Assembly (NCBI RefSeq): GCF_004216905.1 | Contig: NZ_SGXJ01000004.1 | Coordinates: 124,001-188,000, forward strand | Reading direction: 5' to 3' | Origin: Kribbella sp. VKM Ac-2569 | Lineage (GTDB): Bacteria > Actinomycetota > Actinomycetes > Propionibacteriales > Kribbellaceae | DNA length: 64,000 nt | In this document: piece after piece, positions 51,392-59,121 of the stretch | Layout of the letters: every line of letters begins with the position of its first letter | Numbering within the stretch: the first letter of the stretch is position 1 | Position numbers and translations under genes: made by a program | Notes under the pieces: model-generated | Seen by the model: the letters and a program-made list of their open reading frames with translations, nothing else | Databases searched by the model: none | Told to the model about the DNA's origin: nothing

Positions 51392-52381
51392 ATGAGCGAC
51401 TCCACCACAGTCCGCAACGTCATCATCGTCGGCTCCGGCCCCGCCGGTTATACCGCTGCGGTGTACGCCGCCCGCGCGGCACTGGAGCCGTTGGTTTTCG
51501 AGGGCTCCGTCACCGCAGGTGGCGCGCTGATGAACACCACCGAGGTGGAGAACTTCCCCGGCTTCTCGCAGGGCATCATGGGCCCCGCGCTGATGGACGA
51601 GATGCGCACCCAGGCCGAGCGTTTCGGCGCCGAGCTGGTGGCCGACGACGTGACCAAGGTCGACCTGACCGGCGAGATCAAGGTCGTCACCGACTCGGCC
51701 GGCACCGAGCACCGCGCCAAGACCGTCATCCTCGCGATGGGTTCGGGCTACCGCAAGCTGGGCCTGTCCGACGAGGACCGGATGTCCGGGCACGGCGTGT
51801 CCTGGTGTGCGACCTGTGACGGCTTCTTCTTCCGCGACCACGAGATCGCGGTCGTCGGCGGTGGCGACTCCGCCGTCGAGGAGGCCACCTTCCTGACCAA
51901 GTTCGCGAAGAAGGTGCACCTGGTGCACCGCCGCGACGAGCTGCGGGCCTCGAAGATCATGGCCGACCGGGCGTACGCCAACGACAAGATCGAGTTCCAG
52001 TGGAACTCCGCGGTCGACAAGATCCACGGTGACGACAAGCTCACCCACCTGACCCTGAAGGACACCGTCACCGGCGAGACCCGGGAACTGCCGGCCACCG
52101 GCCTGTTCATCGCGATCGGCCACGACCCGCGCTCGGAGCTGGTCAAGGGCCAGGTCGACCTGGACGCCGAGGGGTACGTACTGGTCAAGCCGAACACCAC
52201 CGAGACCAACCTGCCCGGCGTGTTCGCCGCCGGCGACCTGGTGGACCACACCTACCGGCAGGCGATCACCGCGGCCGGCACCGGCTGTGCGGCCGCCCTG
52301 GACGCCGAGCGCTTCCTGGCCACCCTCGAGGACGCCGAGACCGCGGCCGCCGCCGCGGCCACCCAGCCCGTCTCTGTCTGA
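51392..52381 (+). CDS. trxB: Thioredoxin reductase
   Basis: 329 residues. FAD loop GSGPAGYTAAVYAARA at 15-30, redox-active CATC at 139-142, NADPH loop GGGDSAVEEA near 156-165, and a C-terminal GVFAAGDLVDHTYRQAITAAGTG (broken here in sense: FAD ribityl contact AAGD). NADPH-dependent reduction of thioredoxin. GAGGAA ribosome site. Paired with trxA 36 bases downstream. Confidence 0.96.
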   Translation: MSDSTTVRNVIIVGSGPAGYTAAVYAARAALEPLVFEGSVTAGGALMNTTEVENFPGFSQGIMGPALMDEMRTQAERFGAELVADDVTKVDLTGEIKVVTDSAGTEHRAKTVILAMGSGYRKLGLSDEDRMSGHGVSWCATCDGFFFRDHEIAVVGGGDSAVEEATFLTKFAKKVHLVHRRDELRASKIMADRAYANDKIEFQWNSAVDKIHGDDKLTHLTLKDTVTGETRELPATGLFIAIGHDPRSELVKGQVDLDAEGYVLVKPNTTETNLPGVFAAGDLVDHTYRQAITAAGTGCAAALDAERFLATLEDAETAAAAAATQPVSV

Positions 52382-52417
52382 ACCTGAACCTCACACATCA
52401 CTGAAGGAGCTACCTAC

Positions 52418-52735
52418 ATGAAGGCCGTCACCGACGCCGAGTTCGACCAGACCGTCCTGAAGAGCGACAAGCCCGTGCTGGTCGACTTCTGGGCCGAGTG
52501 GTGCGGACCGTGCCGCCAGGTTTCCCCGATCCTGGAAGAGCTGTCCCAGGACCACGGCGACAAGCTCACGTTCCTGAAGATGAACGTGGACGAGAACCCG
52601 GTTACCCCGAGCAACTACCGCGTTACCGGTATCCCTACCATCAACGTCTACGTAAACGGTGAGCTGGCCAAGTCCATCGTCGGCGCCAAGCCGAAGGCGG
52701 CGCTGCTGAAGGAGCTTTCCGACTTCACGGCCTGA
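52418..52735 (+). CDS. trxA: Thioredoxin
   Basis: 105 residues with WCGPC at 28-32, cis-Pro in VTGIPTINVY near 72 and typical thioredoxin length. AAGGAG ribosome site. Reduces protein disulfides with electrons from TrxB. Cotranscribed from the SigR-type promoter in front of trxB. Confidence 0.96.
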   Translation: MKAVTDAEFDQTVLKSDKPVLVDFWAEWCGPCRQVSPILEELSQDHGDKLTFLKMNVDENPVTPSNYRVTGIPTINVYVNGELAKSIVGAKPKAALLKELSDFTA

Positions 52736-52771
52736 GCACCACCCCGCCGCCACGGCAAGGAGTACTGACTG

Positions 52772-53896
52772 ATGGAATCCCCGCACGGCGTTTACCGGAT
52801 CGGCGACAGCGGTGAGGCCGTCGCCGAGATCGTCGGCAAGCTGCAACGACTCGGGCTGCTGACCGGCGGCCACGACGTCTACGACGAAGCGACCGCGCAC
52901 GCCGTCCGGGGATTCCAGCAGGAACGTGGGCTGATGATCGACGGGGTCGTCGGTCCGCAGACGTACCGGGCGATCGACGACGCGCGCTGGCGGCTGGGCG
53001 ACCGGCTGCTGACGTATGTCCCGTCGCACCCGATGAGTGGTGACGACGTACTGAGCCTGCAGGCGAAACTGCAGGAGCTCGGGTTCGCGGTCGCCCGCAT
53101 CGACGGGATCTTCGCCGCGGACACGCAGCGCGCGGTGACCGAGTTCCAGCGCAACATGGGTCTGCCGGCCGACGGCACCTGTGGGCCGTCGACGTTCAAG
53201 GCACTGCAGCGGATCCGGCCGATGGCGACTGGCGGCCGTCCGGACGCACTCCGCGCGCGGGAGGCCGTCCGCGCTGCCGGGCCGCGGTTGTCCGGCAAGA
53301 CCGTGGTGATCGACCCGGGTCACGGCGGCTTCGACTACGGCTGGGAGGGCTACGGCCTGCGCGAGTCCGACATCGCGTACGACCTGGCCGCCCGGATCGA
53401 GGGTCGGCTCGGCGCCACCGGCGTACGGGCGTATTTGTCGCGTGGCCGCGATCAGGGGCCGGACGAATTGGCCAGGGCCGCGTTCGCGAACGAGACGGAC
53501 GCGAACCTGTGCGTCTCGCTGCACACCGACGGGTCGATGAACCCGGCCGCGCAGGGCGTCGCGACGTACTTCTACGGCAACGACCTGCACGGCGCCACGT
53601 CGAGCGTCGGCGAGCAGTTCGCCGGCTTGGTGCAGCGCGAGATCGTCGCCCGCACCGACCTGCTGAACTGCCACACCCACGCGAAGACGTGGGACCTGCT
53701 CCGCCGGACCAAGATGCCCGCGGTGCGCCTCGAGATCGGGTACGTCACGAACCCGCACGACTCCGCCCGCCTCGCCGACCCAGCCTTCCGCGACGTGATC
53801 GCCGAGGCAATCGTGGTCGCCATCCAGCGCGTCTACCTCCCCCCGGACCAAGACGCCGCCACCGGCATGCTCCGCTTCGGCCAACTCACGGTCTAG
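52772..53896 (+). CDS. cwlM: N-acetylmuramoyl-L-alanine amidase, CwlM-like
   Basis: 374 residues without a signal peptide. Two PG-binding-1 domains (about 8-70 and 88-148), then an Amidase_3 domain (176-365). Metal ligands are visible: His184 in DPGHGG, Glu198 in RESD, the His in SLHTDGS and the Glu in RLEIGYVTNP. In mycobacteria CwlM is a cytoplasmic regulator of MurA linked to PknB and MurJ; the absence of an export signal fits that role here, although the catalytic residues look intact. Position after trxA is the conserved actinomycete arrangement. Confidence 0.87.
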   Translation: MESPHGVYRIGDSGEAVAEIVGKLQRLGLLTGGHDVYDEATAHAVRGFQQERGLMIDGVVGPQTYRAIDDARWRLGDRLLTYVPSHPMSGDDVLSLQAKLQELGFAVARIDGIFAADTQRAVTEFQRNMGLPADGTCGPSTFKALQRIRPMATGGRPDALRAREAVRAAGPRLSGKTVVIDPGHGGFDYGWEGYGLRESDIAYDLAARIEGRLGATGVRAYLSRGRDQGPDELARAAFANETDANLCVSLHTDGSMNPAAQGVATYFYGNDLHGATSSVGEQFAGLVQREIVARTDLLNCHTHAKTWDLLRRTKMPAVRLEIGYVTNPHDSARLADPAFRDVIAEAIVVAIQRVYLPPDQDAATGMLRFGQLTV

Positions 53897-53972
53897 CCAG
53901 TCGATTCCTGGGTGGGTTGTTCGTCAACTGAATGAGCTCGGTGATGGCACCGGGACTGTTCAGGGAGGGTTC

Positions 53973-54323
53973 ATGGCGCATCCAGTTGTTCATGCCGAGA
54001 TCAGGTCGGCGGACCCCGACAAGACTCGGGAGTTCTTCGCGGAGTTGTTCGGGTGGAAGATCGCGTCCGAGGGCGCGGTTCCGGGGTACACGTTCATCGA
54101 CACCGGAGCCGAGGGCGGCCCGTACGTCGCCATCAGCCCGCGGCAGAGCGATGAGGACGAGGTGTTGTTCTTCGTAGCCGTCGAGGACGTGGAAGCCACT
54201 CTTGCGCGCGCCGAGGGGCTGGGCGGACACATCGTCCAGCCGACTCAGCACGTGCCCGGCACCAGCTTCGGTGTGTTCGCCGACGCGCAGGGCCACAAGA
54301 TCGGAGTGGCCGCCACCGAGTGA
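53973..54323 (+). CDS. VOC (glyoxalase/bleomycin resistance) family protein
   Basis: 116 residues, one VOC module: HAEIRSADPDKTREFFAELFGW at the start, then VAVEDVEATLARAEGLGG, and FGVFADAQGHKIGV near the end. The His6 and terminal Glu positions resemble metal sites. ATG with GGGAGGG upstream. Single-domain proteins of this kind usually dimerise. Convergent to the MMPL gene with a four-base gap. Confidence 0.85.
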   Translation: MAHPVVHAEIRSADPDKTREFFAELFGWKIASEGAVPGYTFIDTGAEGGPYVAISPRQSDEDEVLFFVAVEDVEATLARAEGLGGHIVQPTQHVPGTSFGVFADAQGHKIGVAATE

Positions 54324-54327
54324 TGGG

Positions 54328-56454
54328 CTATTCCTTCTCCAGCGCGATCTTCGGGAGGACGCGCTCGAGACTGCTCGGTAGCCACCAGGCGTGGTTGCCG
54401 AGCAGGCGGAGTACGGCCGGCACGATGATGCAGCGGATCAGAAGCGCGTCGAGCAGTACGGCGGTCGCCAGGCCGAGGCCGAACTGCTTCAGCATCCGAT
54501 CCGGACTCAGCAGGAACGCGCCGAAGACCACGATCATGATCGCGGCCGCCGCGGTGATCACACTGCCTGTCGTCGCCAGCCCCTCCCGCACCGCGACCTG
54601 TGCATCGCCCGTACGCCGCCACTCCTCATGGATCCGGGACACCAGGAAGACCTCGTAGTCCATCGACAACCCGAACACAATCGCGAAGATCATCACCGGC
54701 ACGAACGCCTCGATCGGCCCGGACTGCGCACCGAACCAGCCCTGCTGGAAGACCAGCGTGATCACCCCGAGCGAGGCACCGATGCTGAGCAGATTGAGTA
54801 CGGCGGCCTTCAACGGGATCAGCACCGACCGGAACACGGCCATCAGCAGCAACGCCGACAGGCCCACCACGACCAGCACGAAGATCGGCAGCCGCTTGCT
54901 CACCGCCGCCGCGAAGTCGTCCGCGGCCGCCGTCGACCCACCGACCAGGTACGTCGCTTTGGTCTGCGACTCCAGCGTAGGCAGGGTGTCGTCGCGCAAC
55001 CGCTGCACGAGGTCGCTCGTCGCCGCGTCCTGCGGCGCCGACTTCGGGAACGCCAGCACCGTGGCGATCTTGCCGTCCGGCGTCACCTGCGGCGGGGTCA
55101 CCGCAGCGATCCCAGGATCAGCAGCCAACGTCTGCCCAAGCGCCTGCGCCGCAGCCTGATCCCCCTCCGACACCACGACCAACGGACCGTTGAACCCAGG
55201 CCCGAACCCTTCCGCCAACAGGTCGTACGCCTTCCGGCTCGTCTTCGCCGGATCATCCGTCCCCGCGTCCGCGAACCCGAGCCGCATCCCCAACGCCGGC
55301 AGCGACAACGCCACCAACGCGAGCACGCCCAGCACCAGCGGCACCCATGGTCCACGCTGCACAACGCCGGCCAGTTTCCGCCAACCATCGCCAGGTGTAC
55401 GTCGCTGCTTCGCGGCATGCTTCCGCACACTCCGCTCGATCCGCTTCCCGAACAGCGTCAGCAACGACGGCAGCAAGGTCACTGCGGCAAGCATCGTCAT
55501 CAGCACTGTCAACGTGACACCGAGCGCAACGCCTTGCAGTGATCCGAGTCCCAACGCCAGCAGGCCGAGCAGCGCGATGACGACGGTGCAGCCAGCGAAC
55601 ATCACCGAACGCCCCGCGGTGTCCAAGGCAACGACCTTCGCGTCGGCCTCGCCGTTCAGCAACTCGTGGCGATAGCGCGAGAAGATCAGCAACGCGTAGT
55701 CGATGCCGACGCCGAGCCCGACCAGCATCATCACCGGCGTCGTGTACTCCGGCACCGTGAACAAGTGCGAGGCGAGCATCAGCAACGCGACCGTACTGCC
55801 GACCGCGAACACCGCCGTCAACAACGGAAGTGTTGCCGCGAGCAACGATCCGAAGAGGAACACCAGGATCACCAACGCAGCCAGGATTCCCGCCCCTTCG
55901 GACGCGCCACCAGAACTCTCGGCAGCGTTCCGCGCCAGATCCCCACCGGCCTCGACCTGGAATCCAGGCCGCGCGAAGTCCTGCGCCCGATGGATGATCG
56001 TCCGTACGTCGTCCACCGGCATGTCCGCCACCGCGACATCCAGTCCGACCGTCGCATACGCCGTACGTCGATCTGTCGACATGGCGCCCGGACCGGCGAA
56101 CGGGTCCGCGACCGAGGCGACGTGCGGGAGACCGCGGACCACCGCGAGCATCGACGCGATCCGCGGCTTCTCCGCGTCGAGGCCGCCGTCGGCCTGGAAG
56201 ACGAGCTGCACCGAGGCTGTGTCGCCCTTCGGCTGGTGCGCCGTGAAGATGTCCGTCACCCGCTGGGAGTCGGTGCCCGGCAACGAGTTGTCGTTCTTGT
56301 AGTTGGCGCCGACTACCGTCGCCGCGGCGGTGACCGCGGCCAGCACGAGCACCCAGAGCAGGAGCGCGAGGCCGGCGTGCCGCATCGCCCACCCGGAGAC
56401 CCGGTGCAGCAGACCAGGCCGGTTGGCTTGTCGGATCTCGGTGTCCACGGTCAT
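54328..56454 (-). CDS. MMPL-family (RND-type) transporter
   Basis: 708 residues. Two repeats of one helix, an extracytoplasmic loop and five helices. Proton-relay-type Asp-Tyr pairs are in GVGIDYALLIFSRYRHEL (near residue 250) and FGLSMDYEVFLVSRIHEEW (near 598). Compact compared with mycobacterial MmpL3 (over 900). Likely exports a lipid or lipophilic drug using the proton gradient. Divergent from a PadR gene with two operators between them, so it is probably a PadR-repressed efflux pump. Confidence 0.92.
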   Translation of the reverse strand: MTVDTEIRQANRPGLLHRVSGWAMRHAGLALLLWVLVLAAVTAAATVVGANYKNDNSLPGTDSQRVTDIFTAHQPKGDTASVQLVFQADGGLDAEKPRIASMLAVVRGLPHVASVADPFAGPGAMSTDRRTAYATVGLDVAVADMPVDDVRTIIHRAQDFARPGFQVEAGGDLARNAAESSGGASEGAGILAALVILVFLFGSLLAATLPLLTAVFAVGSTVALLMLASHLFTVPEYTTPVMMLVGLGVGIDYALLIFSRYRHELLNGEADAKVVALDTAGRSVMFAGCTVVIALLGLLALGLGSLQGVALGVTLTVLMTMLAAVTLLPSLLTLFGKRIERSVRKHAAKQRRTPGDGWRKLAGVVQRGPWVPLVLGVLALVALSLPALGMRLGFADAGTDDPAKTSRKAYDLLAEGFGPGFNGPLVVVSEGDQAAAQALGQTLAADPGIAAVTPPQVTPDGKIATVLAFPKSAPQDAATSDLVQRLRDDTLPTLESQTKATYLVGGSTAAADDFAAAVSKRLPIFVLVVVGLSALLLMAVFRSVLIPLKAAVLNLLSIGASLGVITLVFQQGWFGAQSGPIEAFVPVMIFAIVFGLSMDYEVFLVSRIHEEWRRTGDAQVAVREGLATTGSVITAAAAIMIVVFGAFLLSPDRMLKQFGLGLATAVLLDALLIRCIIVPAVLRLLGNHAWWLPSSLERVLPKIALEKE

Positions 56455-56470
56455 GGCGAATCCTTGATAA

Positions 56471-56483
56471 GTAGATTGGCTAC
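56471..56483. promoter_or_regulatory. PadR operator 1
   Basis: GTAGATTGGCTAC, GTAG/CTAC arms, 17 bases before the MMPL start. Differs by one base from operator 2. Confidence 0.65.
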
Positions 56484-56514
56484 ATGTTGCCTCTCGACAC
56501 TAACAGACATATGA

Positions 56515-56527
56515 GTAGACTGGCTAC
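56515..56527. promoter_or_regulatory. PadR operator 2 and leaderless promoter
   Basis: GTAGACTGGCTAC ends directly at the PadR ATG, 44 bp from operator 1. TAGACT inside it is correctly placed as a -10 for a leaderless transcript starting at the ATG. The shared surrounding is AGTAGAYTGGCTACATG at both sites. Confidence 0.65.
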
Positions 56528-56854
56528 ATGAAGGCGGATGCGCTGCGTGGACACCTCGACCCGATGATCCTGGCCGTCGTCGAGCACGAACCGCTGCACG
56601 GCTACGCGATCATGGAGGCGTTGCTGGAGCGCAGCGGCGGCGAGCTCGATCTGCCCACCGGCACGCTGTACCCGGCGCTCCGGCGACTCGAGCGCGCCGG
56701 TTACCTGGCCAGCGAGTGGAGCACGGTCGGCGGGCGGAAACGCCGTACGTATCAGCTCACCAGCGCCGGCACGAAGATGCTTGCCTCAGGCAAGCAGGAG
56801 TGGGTGACGTTCCGCGCTGTCGTGGAAGGGGTTCTACGCCCGGGCCAGGCGTAG
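56528..56854 (+). CDS. PadR-family transcriptional regulator
   Basis: 108 residues, the short PadR-s1 form. Winged helix: ILAVVEHEPLHGYAIMEALLERSGGELDLPTGTLYPALRRLERAGYLASEW is the full signature (recognition helix TLYPALRRLE). No ribosome site is seen, consistent with a leaderless mRNA. Likely represses itself and the divergent MMPL exporter. The last 21 bases overlap the convergent HAAS-domain gene. Confidence 0.9.
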   Translation: MKADALRGHLDPMILAVVEHEPLHGYAIMEALLERSGGELDLPTGTLYPALRRLERAGYLASEWSTVGGRKRRTYQLTSAGTKMLASGKQEWVTFRAVVEGVLRPGQA

Positions 56855-57472
56855 GCCGCGGGCGGCCTGTACGGCAACCAAGGCCATCGGCAGGACGACG
56901 ACACCGCCGACGACGGCAAAATCAAGTGATCCGATCGGGCTGTTGCTGGTCACTGGCATCGCGAGTCCGATGAGGCCGACCGAGACTGCGCCGGCGAGCG
57001 AGAACATCGCTGTGATTCGGCTGACATTGTCCCGGACGAGCGGGTGGCGCAATCCGATCCCGGTCCCGACCACGGCGAGCACGGAGCCGGCGATCACCAC
57101 GGTGCCGACGGCGCGGACCAGCACCTGGAGGAGATGGTTCACCGAGTCCGGCGCGGCCGTGTCCTGGGTCCACGCCCAGACGCCTTGCCGCCAAACGATC
57201 GGCTGGATGATCAACGCCATGAACAGCAGGAGTGCAGTCCGCCGGCCGTGGCTGACCGCCAGCTCGGCCCGGTAGCCCGGCGCGACCTCTTCGAGCGTGC
57301 CGAACTCGGCCACCGCGTGCTTCTCCGCGTCGTACCTGTCCAGCCCGTCCGCCTCGAAGGCCTCGGTGGCGTCGGTCAGGTGGTCGCGGGCCTCGGCCAG
57401 CAGATCCGCCTTGCGGCGCCGAGGCCCCCAGAGCTCCTTGCTCAGGGCAGCCAGGTACTCGTCGATGGGCAC
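56834..57472 (-). CDS. HAAS-domain membrane protein
   Basis: 212 residues from GTG with GGAG upstream. The N-terminal 70 residues (IDEYLAALSKELWGPRRRKADLLAEARDHL...EFGTLEEVAPGYRAEL) are a HAAS-type helical signalling domain. Four membrane helices follow (about 76-94, 115-135, 150-172, 180-200). HAAS proteins usually pair with PadR regulators; here the PadR gene is next door but convergent. Possible membrane-stress sensing, unproven. Confidence 0.75.
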   Translation of the reverse strand: MPIDEYLAALSKELWGPRRRKADLLAEARDHLTDATEAFEADGLDRYDAEKHAVAEFGTLEEVAPGYRAELAVSHGRRTALLLFMALIIQPIVWRQGVWAWTQDTAAPDSVNHLLQVLVRAVGTVVIAGSVLAVVGTGIGLRHPLVRDNVSRITAMFSLAGAVSVGLIGLAMPVTSNSPIGSLDFAVVGGVVVLPMALVAVQAARGLRLARA

Positions 57473-57501
57473 GTCTCCAGTATGAGGAGGCCGCCGCCAC
57501 C

Positions 57502-57888
57502 TCACGTCCGGGGTCCCACTGACTCACCCCTGAGCTTCGTACGGCGCCGTACGACGAAGAACCCGACGTACCCGATCACCACCAGGACGAACCCGACCTT
57601 CTCCGCGATCGGCGTCGCACCGTCGGGCCACAGCCTGCCGTCGAGGTAGTGCTGGATGTATCCGCCCGTGTACACGCTCTCGCCGCCCTCCCGGCGGAAG
57701 AACTTCTCGGTCGCGGTCACCGGGCAGCCGAAGTCGACCAGCACGATCACCAGGTTCCACACCACGATGCCGAGGTGGAGCCAGATCAGCTTCGGCCAGC
57801 GCCACGCGAGGAACGCGCCGATTGCGAAGAACAGCAGCAAGGCGCCGTGCACGATCATCACTACGTCGGCCAGCGCCCGCCAGATCAT
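57502..57888 (-). CDS. DUF2784 family membrane protein
   Basis: 128 residues with three to four membrane helices: LADVVMIVHGALLLFFAIGAF, LIWLHLGIVVWNLVIVLVDFG and VGFVLVVIGYVGFFVV. The conserved CPVT and EKFFRR...GGYIQHYL between helices match DUF2784. ATG with GGGAGG, which lies in a potential hairpin (57894-57957). Function unknown. Confidence 0.82.
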   Translation of the reverse strand: MIWRALADVVMIVHGALLLFFAIGAFLAWRWPKLIWLHLGIVVWNLVIVLVDFGCPVTATEKFFRREGGESVYTGGYIQHYLDGRLWPDGATPIAEKVGFVLVVIGYVGFFVVRRRTKLRGESVGPRT

Positions 57889-57893
57889 GGGGC

Positions 57894-57957
57894 CTCCCGT
57901 CCTGGACTGAGGAGCGGAGGGAGCGAAGCGACCGGAGCGACGAGGGAAGGACGGGAG
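57894..57957 (-). promoter_or_regulatory. 5'-UTR hairpin covering the ribosome site of the DUF2784 gene
   Basis: CTCCCGTCCT (57894-57903) is the exact complement of AGGACGGGAG (57948-57957). In the minus-strand mRNA the downstream arm contains the GGGAG of the ribosome site, so folding would block translation. The 44-base loop is a repetitive GGAGCG/GCGAAGCGACC-type stretch. Confidence 0.55.
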
Positions 57958-58011
57958 TTCCAGCCCCATGATCCGCCGCGACGGAGTCGCGGCATATGCA
58001 CAGCCATCGGG

Positions 58012-58665
58012 CTACTCCGGGCCTGATCTCAGGGCGTCCCGAACCGTCACCGGCCCGGACGGGGCCTGCTCCGGCCGGATCGCGCCCATCAGGCGCTCGA
58101 CGGCGGCCTCCATCTCACTGCGCCAGGTGATCGCGGAGCGCAGGTCGAGCCGCAGCCGCGGATTGCGCGGGTGCTCTCGCACGACTGCGAAGCCCACCGC
58201 ACGCAGGAACTCGGTCGGCCAGACACATCCCGGCCCGTCCCACCGCGAGTCCCCGAACGCCTCCACGGCGCGGAAGCCACGCTTCAGCACGTCCTTGGCG
58301 ACCGCCTGGACCAGGATCTTCCCGAGCCCGAGGCCCAGGTACCGCGGCAGGATCCGGCCCGTCGCGAGGACGACGGCGTCCGAGCTGACGGGTGCGGTCG
58401 GAAACGCCTGGATCCGGGGCAGGTACGTCCCCGGCGCGTACACCGCGAACCCGGCCGGCTCGTCGTCGACGTACAGCACGATCCCGGCGGTCCCCCAGTC
58501 GAGCAGCAGCTGGGACAGCCAGGCTTCCTTCTCCAGCCCGGTGTCACCGTTGCGGACGGCCTGGCGCGCGGACACCGGGTCCAGTTGCCAGAACACACAG
58601 TCACGGCAGGGCACCGGAAGCTCGCCGAGATTGGCGAGCGTCAGCGGTTCCACCCGTCGGGCCAT
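58012..58665 (-). CDS. GNAT-family N-acetyltransferase
   Basis: 217 residues from the ATG giving MARRVEPLTLANLG; the frame is open upstream. Central GNAT strand and loop: VLATGRILPRYLGLGLGKILVQAVAKDVLKRG (acetyl-CoA loop LGLGLGK) and VEAFGDSRW. An N-terminal CRDCVFW motif adds two cysteines, a feature of an actinomycete subgroup of unknown function. Preceded by a small membrane-protein gene on the same strand. Confidence 0.78.
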   Translation of the reverse strand: MARRVEPLTLANLGELPVPCRDCVFWQLDPVSARQAVRNGDTGLEKEAWLSQLLLDWGTAGIVLYVDDEPAGFAVYAPGTYLPRIQAFPTAPVSSDAVVLATGRILPRYLGLGLGKILVQAVAKDVLKRGFRAVEAFGDSRWDGPGCVWPTEFLRAVGFAVVREHPRNPRLRLDLRSAITWRSEMEAAVERLMGAIRPEQAPSGPVTVRDALRSGPE

Positions 58666-58726
58666 CAGCGCATCCGATCGGCCGTACAGGCTGTTAGTTT
58701 CGTCACGGTGCGTGTCGCCCGCACGC

Positions 58727-58927
58727 TCATCGGGCGGCTGGTTCGGCCGCCGGTTCGGGGACGGGGGCCGGAGTCCGCGCGTCCGTGGTGCGGGTCGCCT
58801 CAGGAGCGACGTACCGCTGCTGCACCTTCCCTGCGGGTTGCCGCCTGAACAGCTCGCCCGCGAACCCCGCCAGCACGCCCAGCACCAAACCACCGAGCGT
58901 CCAGCCGGCTGTCCTGCCCACGCTCAT
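58727..58927 (-). CDS. Small single-pass membrane protein
   Basis: 66 residues from ATG (MSVGRTAGW). One Gly-rich hydrophobic helix (GWTLGGLVLGVLAGFAGELF, residues 8-27) and a Pro/Ala/Glu-rich tail. The ribosome site is weak (AAGG directly before ATG), so start and reality are uncertain. No family recognised. Confidence 0.4.
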   Translation of the reverse strand: MSVGRTAGWTLGGLVLGVLAGFAGELFRRQPAGKVQQRYVAPEATRTTDARTPAPVPEPAAEPAAR

Positions 58928-59121
58928 CCTTGATCCGCCTTCCGAGTCCACCTCTCAGGTCGCACCAGCCGGGCCGGCTGTCTCAGCAGCCAGATTCCGG
59001 CATGGTCGAACCTGCCCCTATAAGGCATGGTAGTGAGAGGTCACGCCGATCCCCAGCCCCGACTGGGGTCTGTCGACGTAACCTGGTGACTTCCCCCTCG
59101 ATCACCGTTGGAGTGGCCCCC

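Noticed and set aside
53932..54177. Alternative frame starting 41 bases before the VOC gene
   Set aside because: Out of frame with the clear VOC similarity; the ribosome site GGGAGGG belongs to the ATG at 53973.
57901..57947. GGAGCG/GCGAAGCGACC-rich stretch as a CRISPR or tandem repeat array
   Set aside because: The units are 6-10 bases, irregular and without spacers; treated as the loop of the 5'-UTR hairpin.
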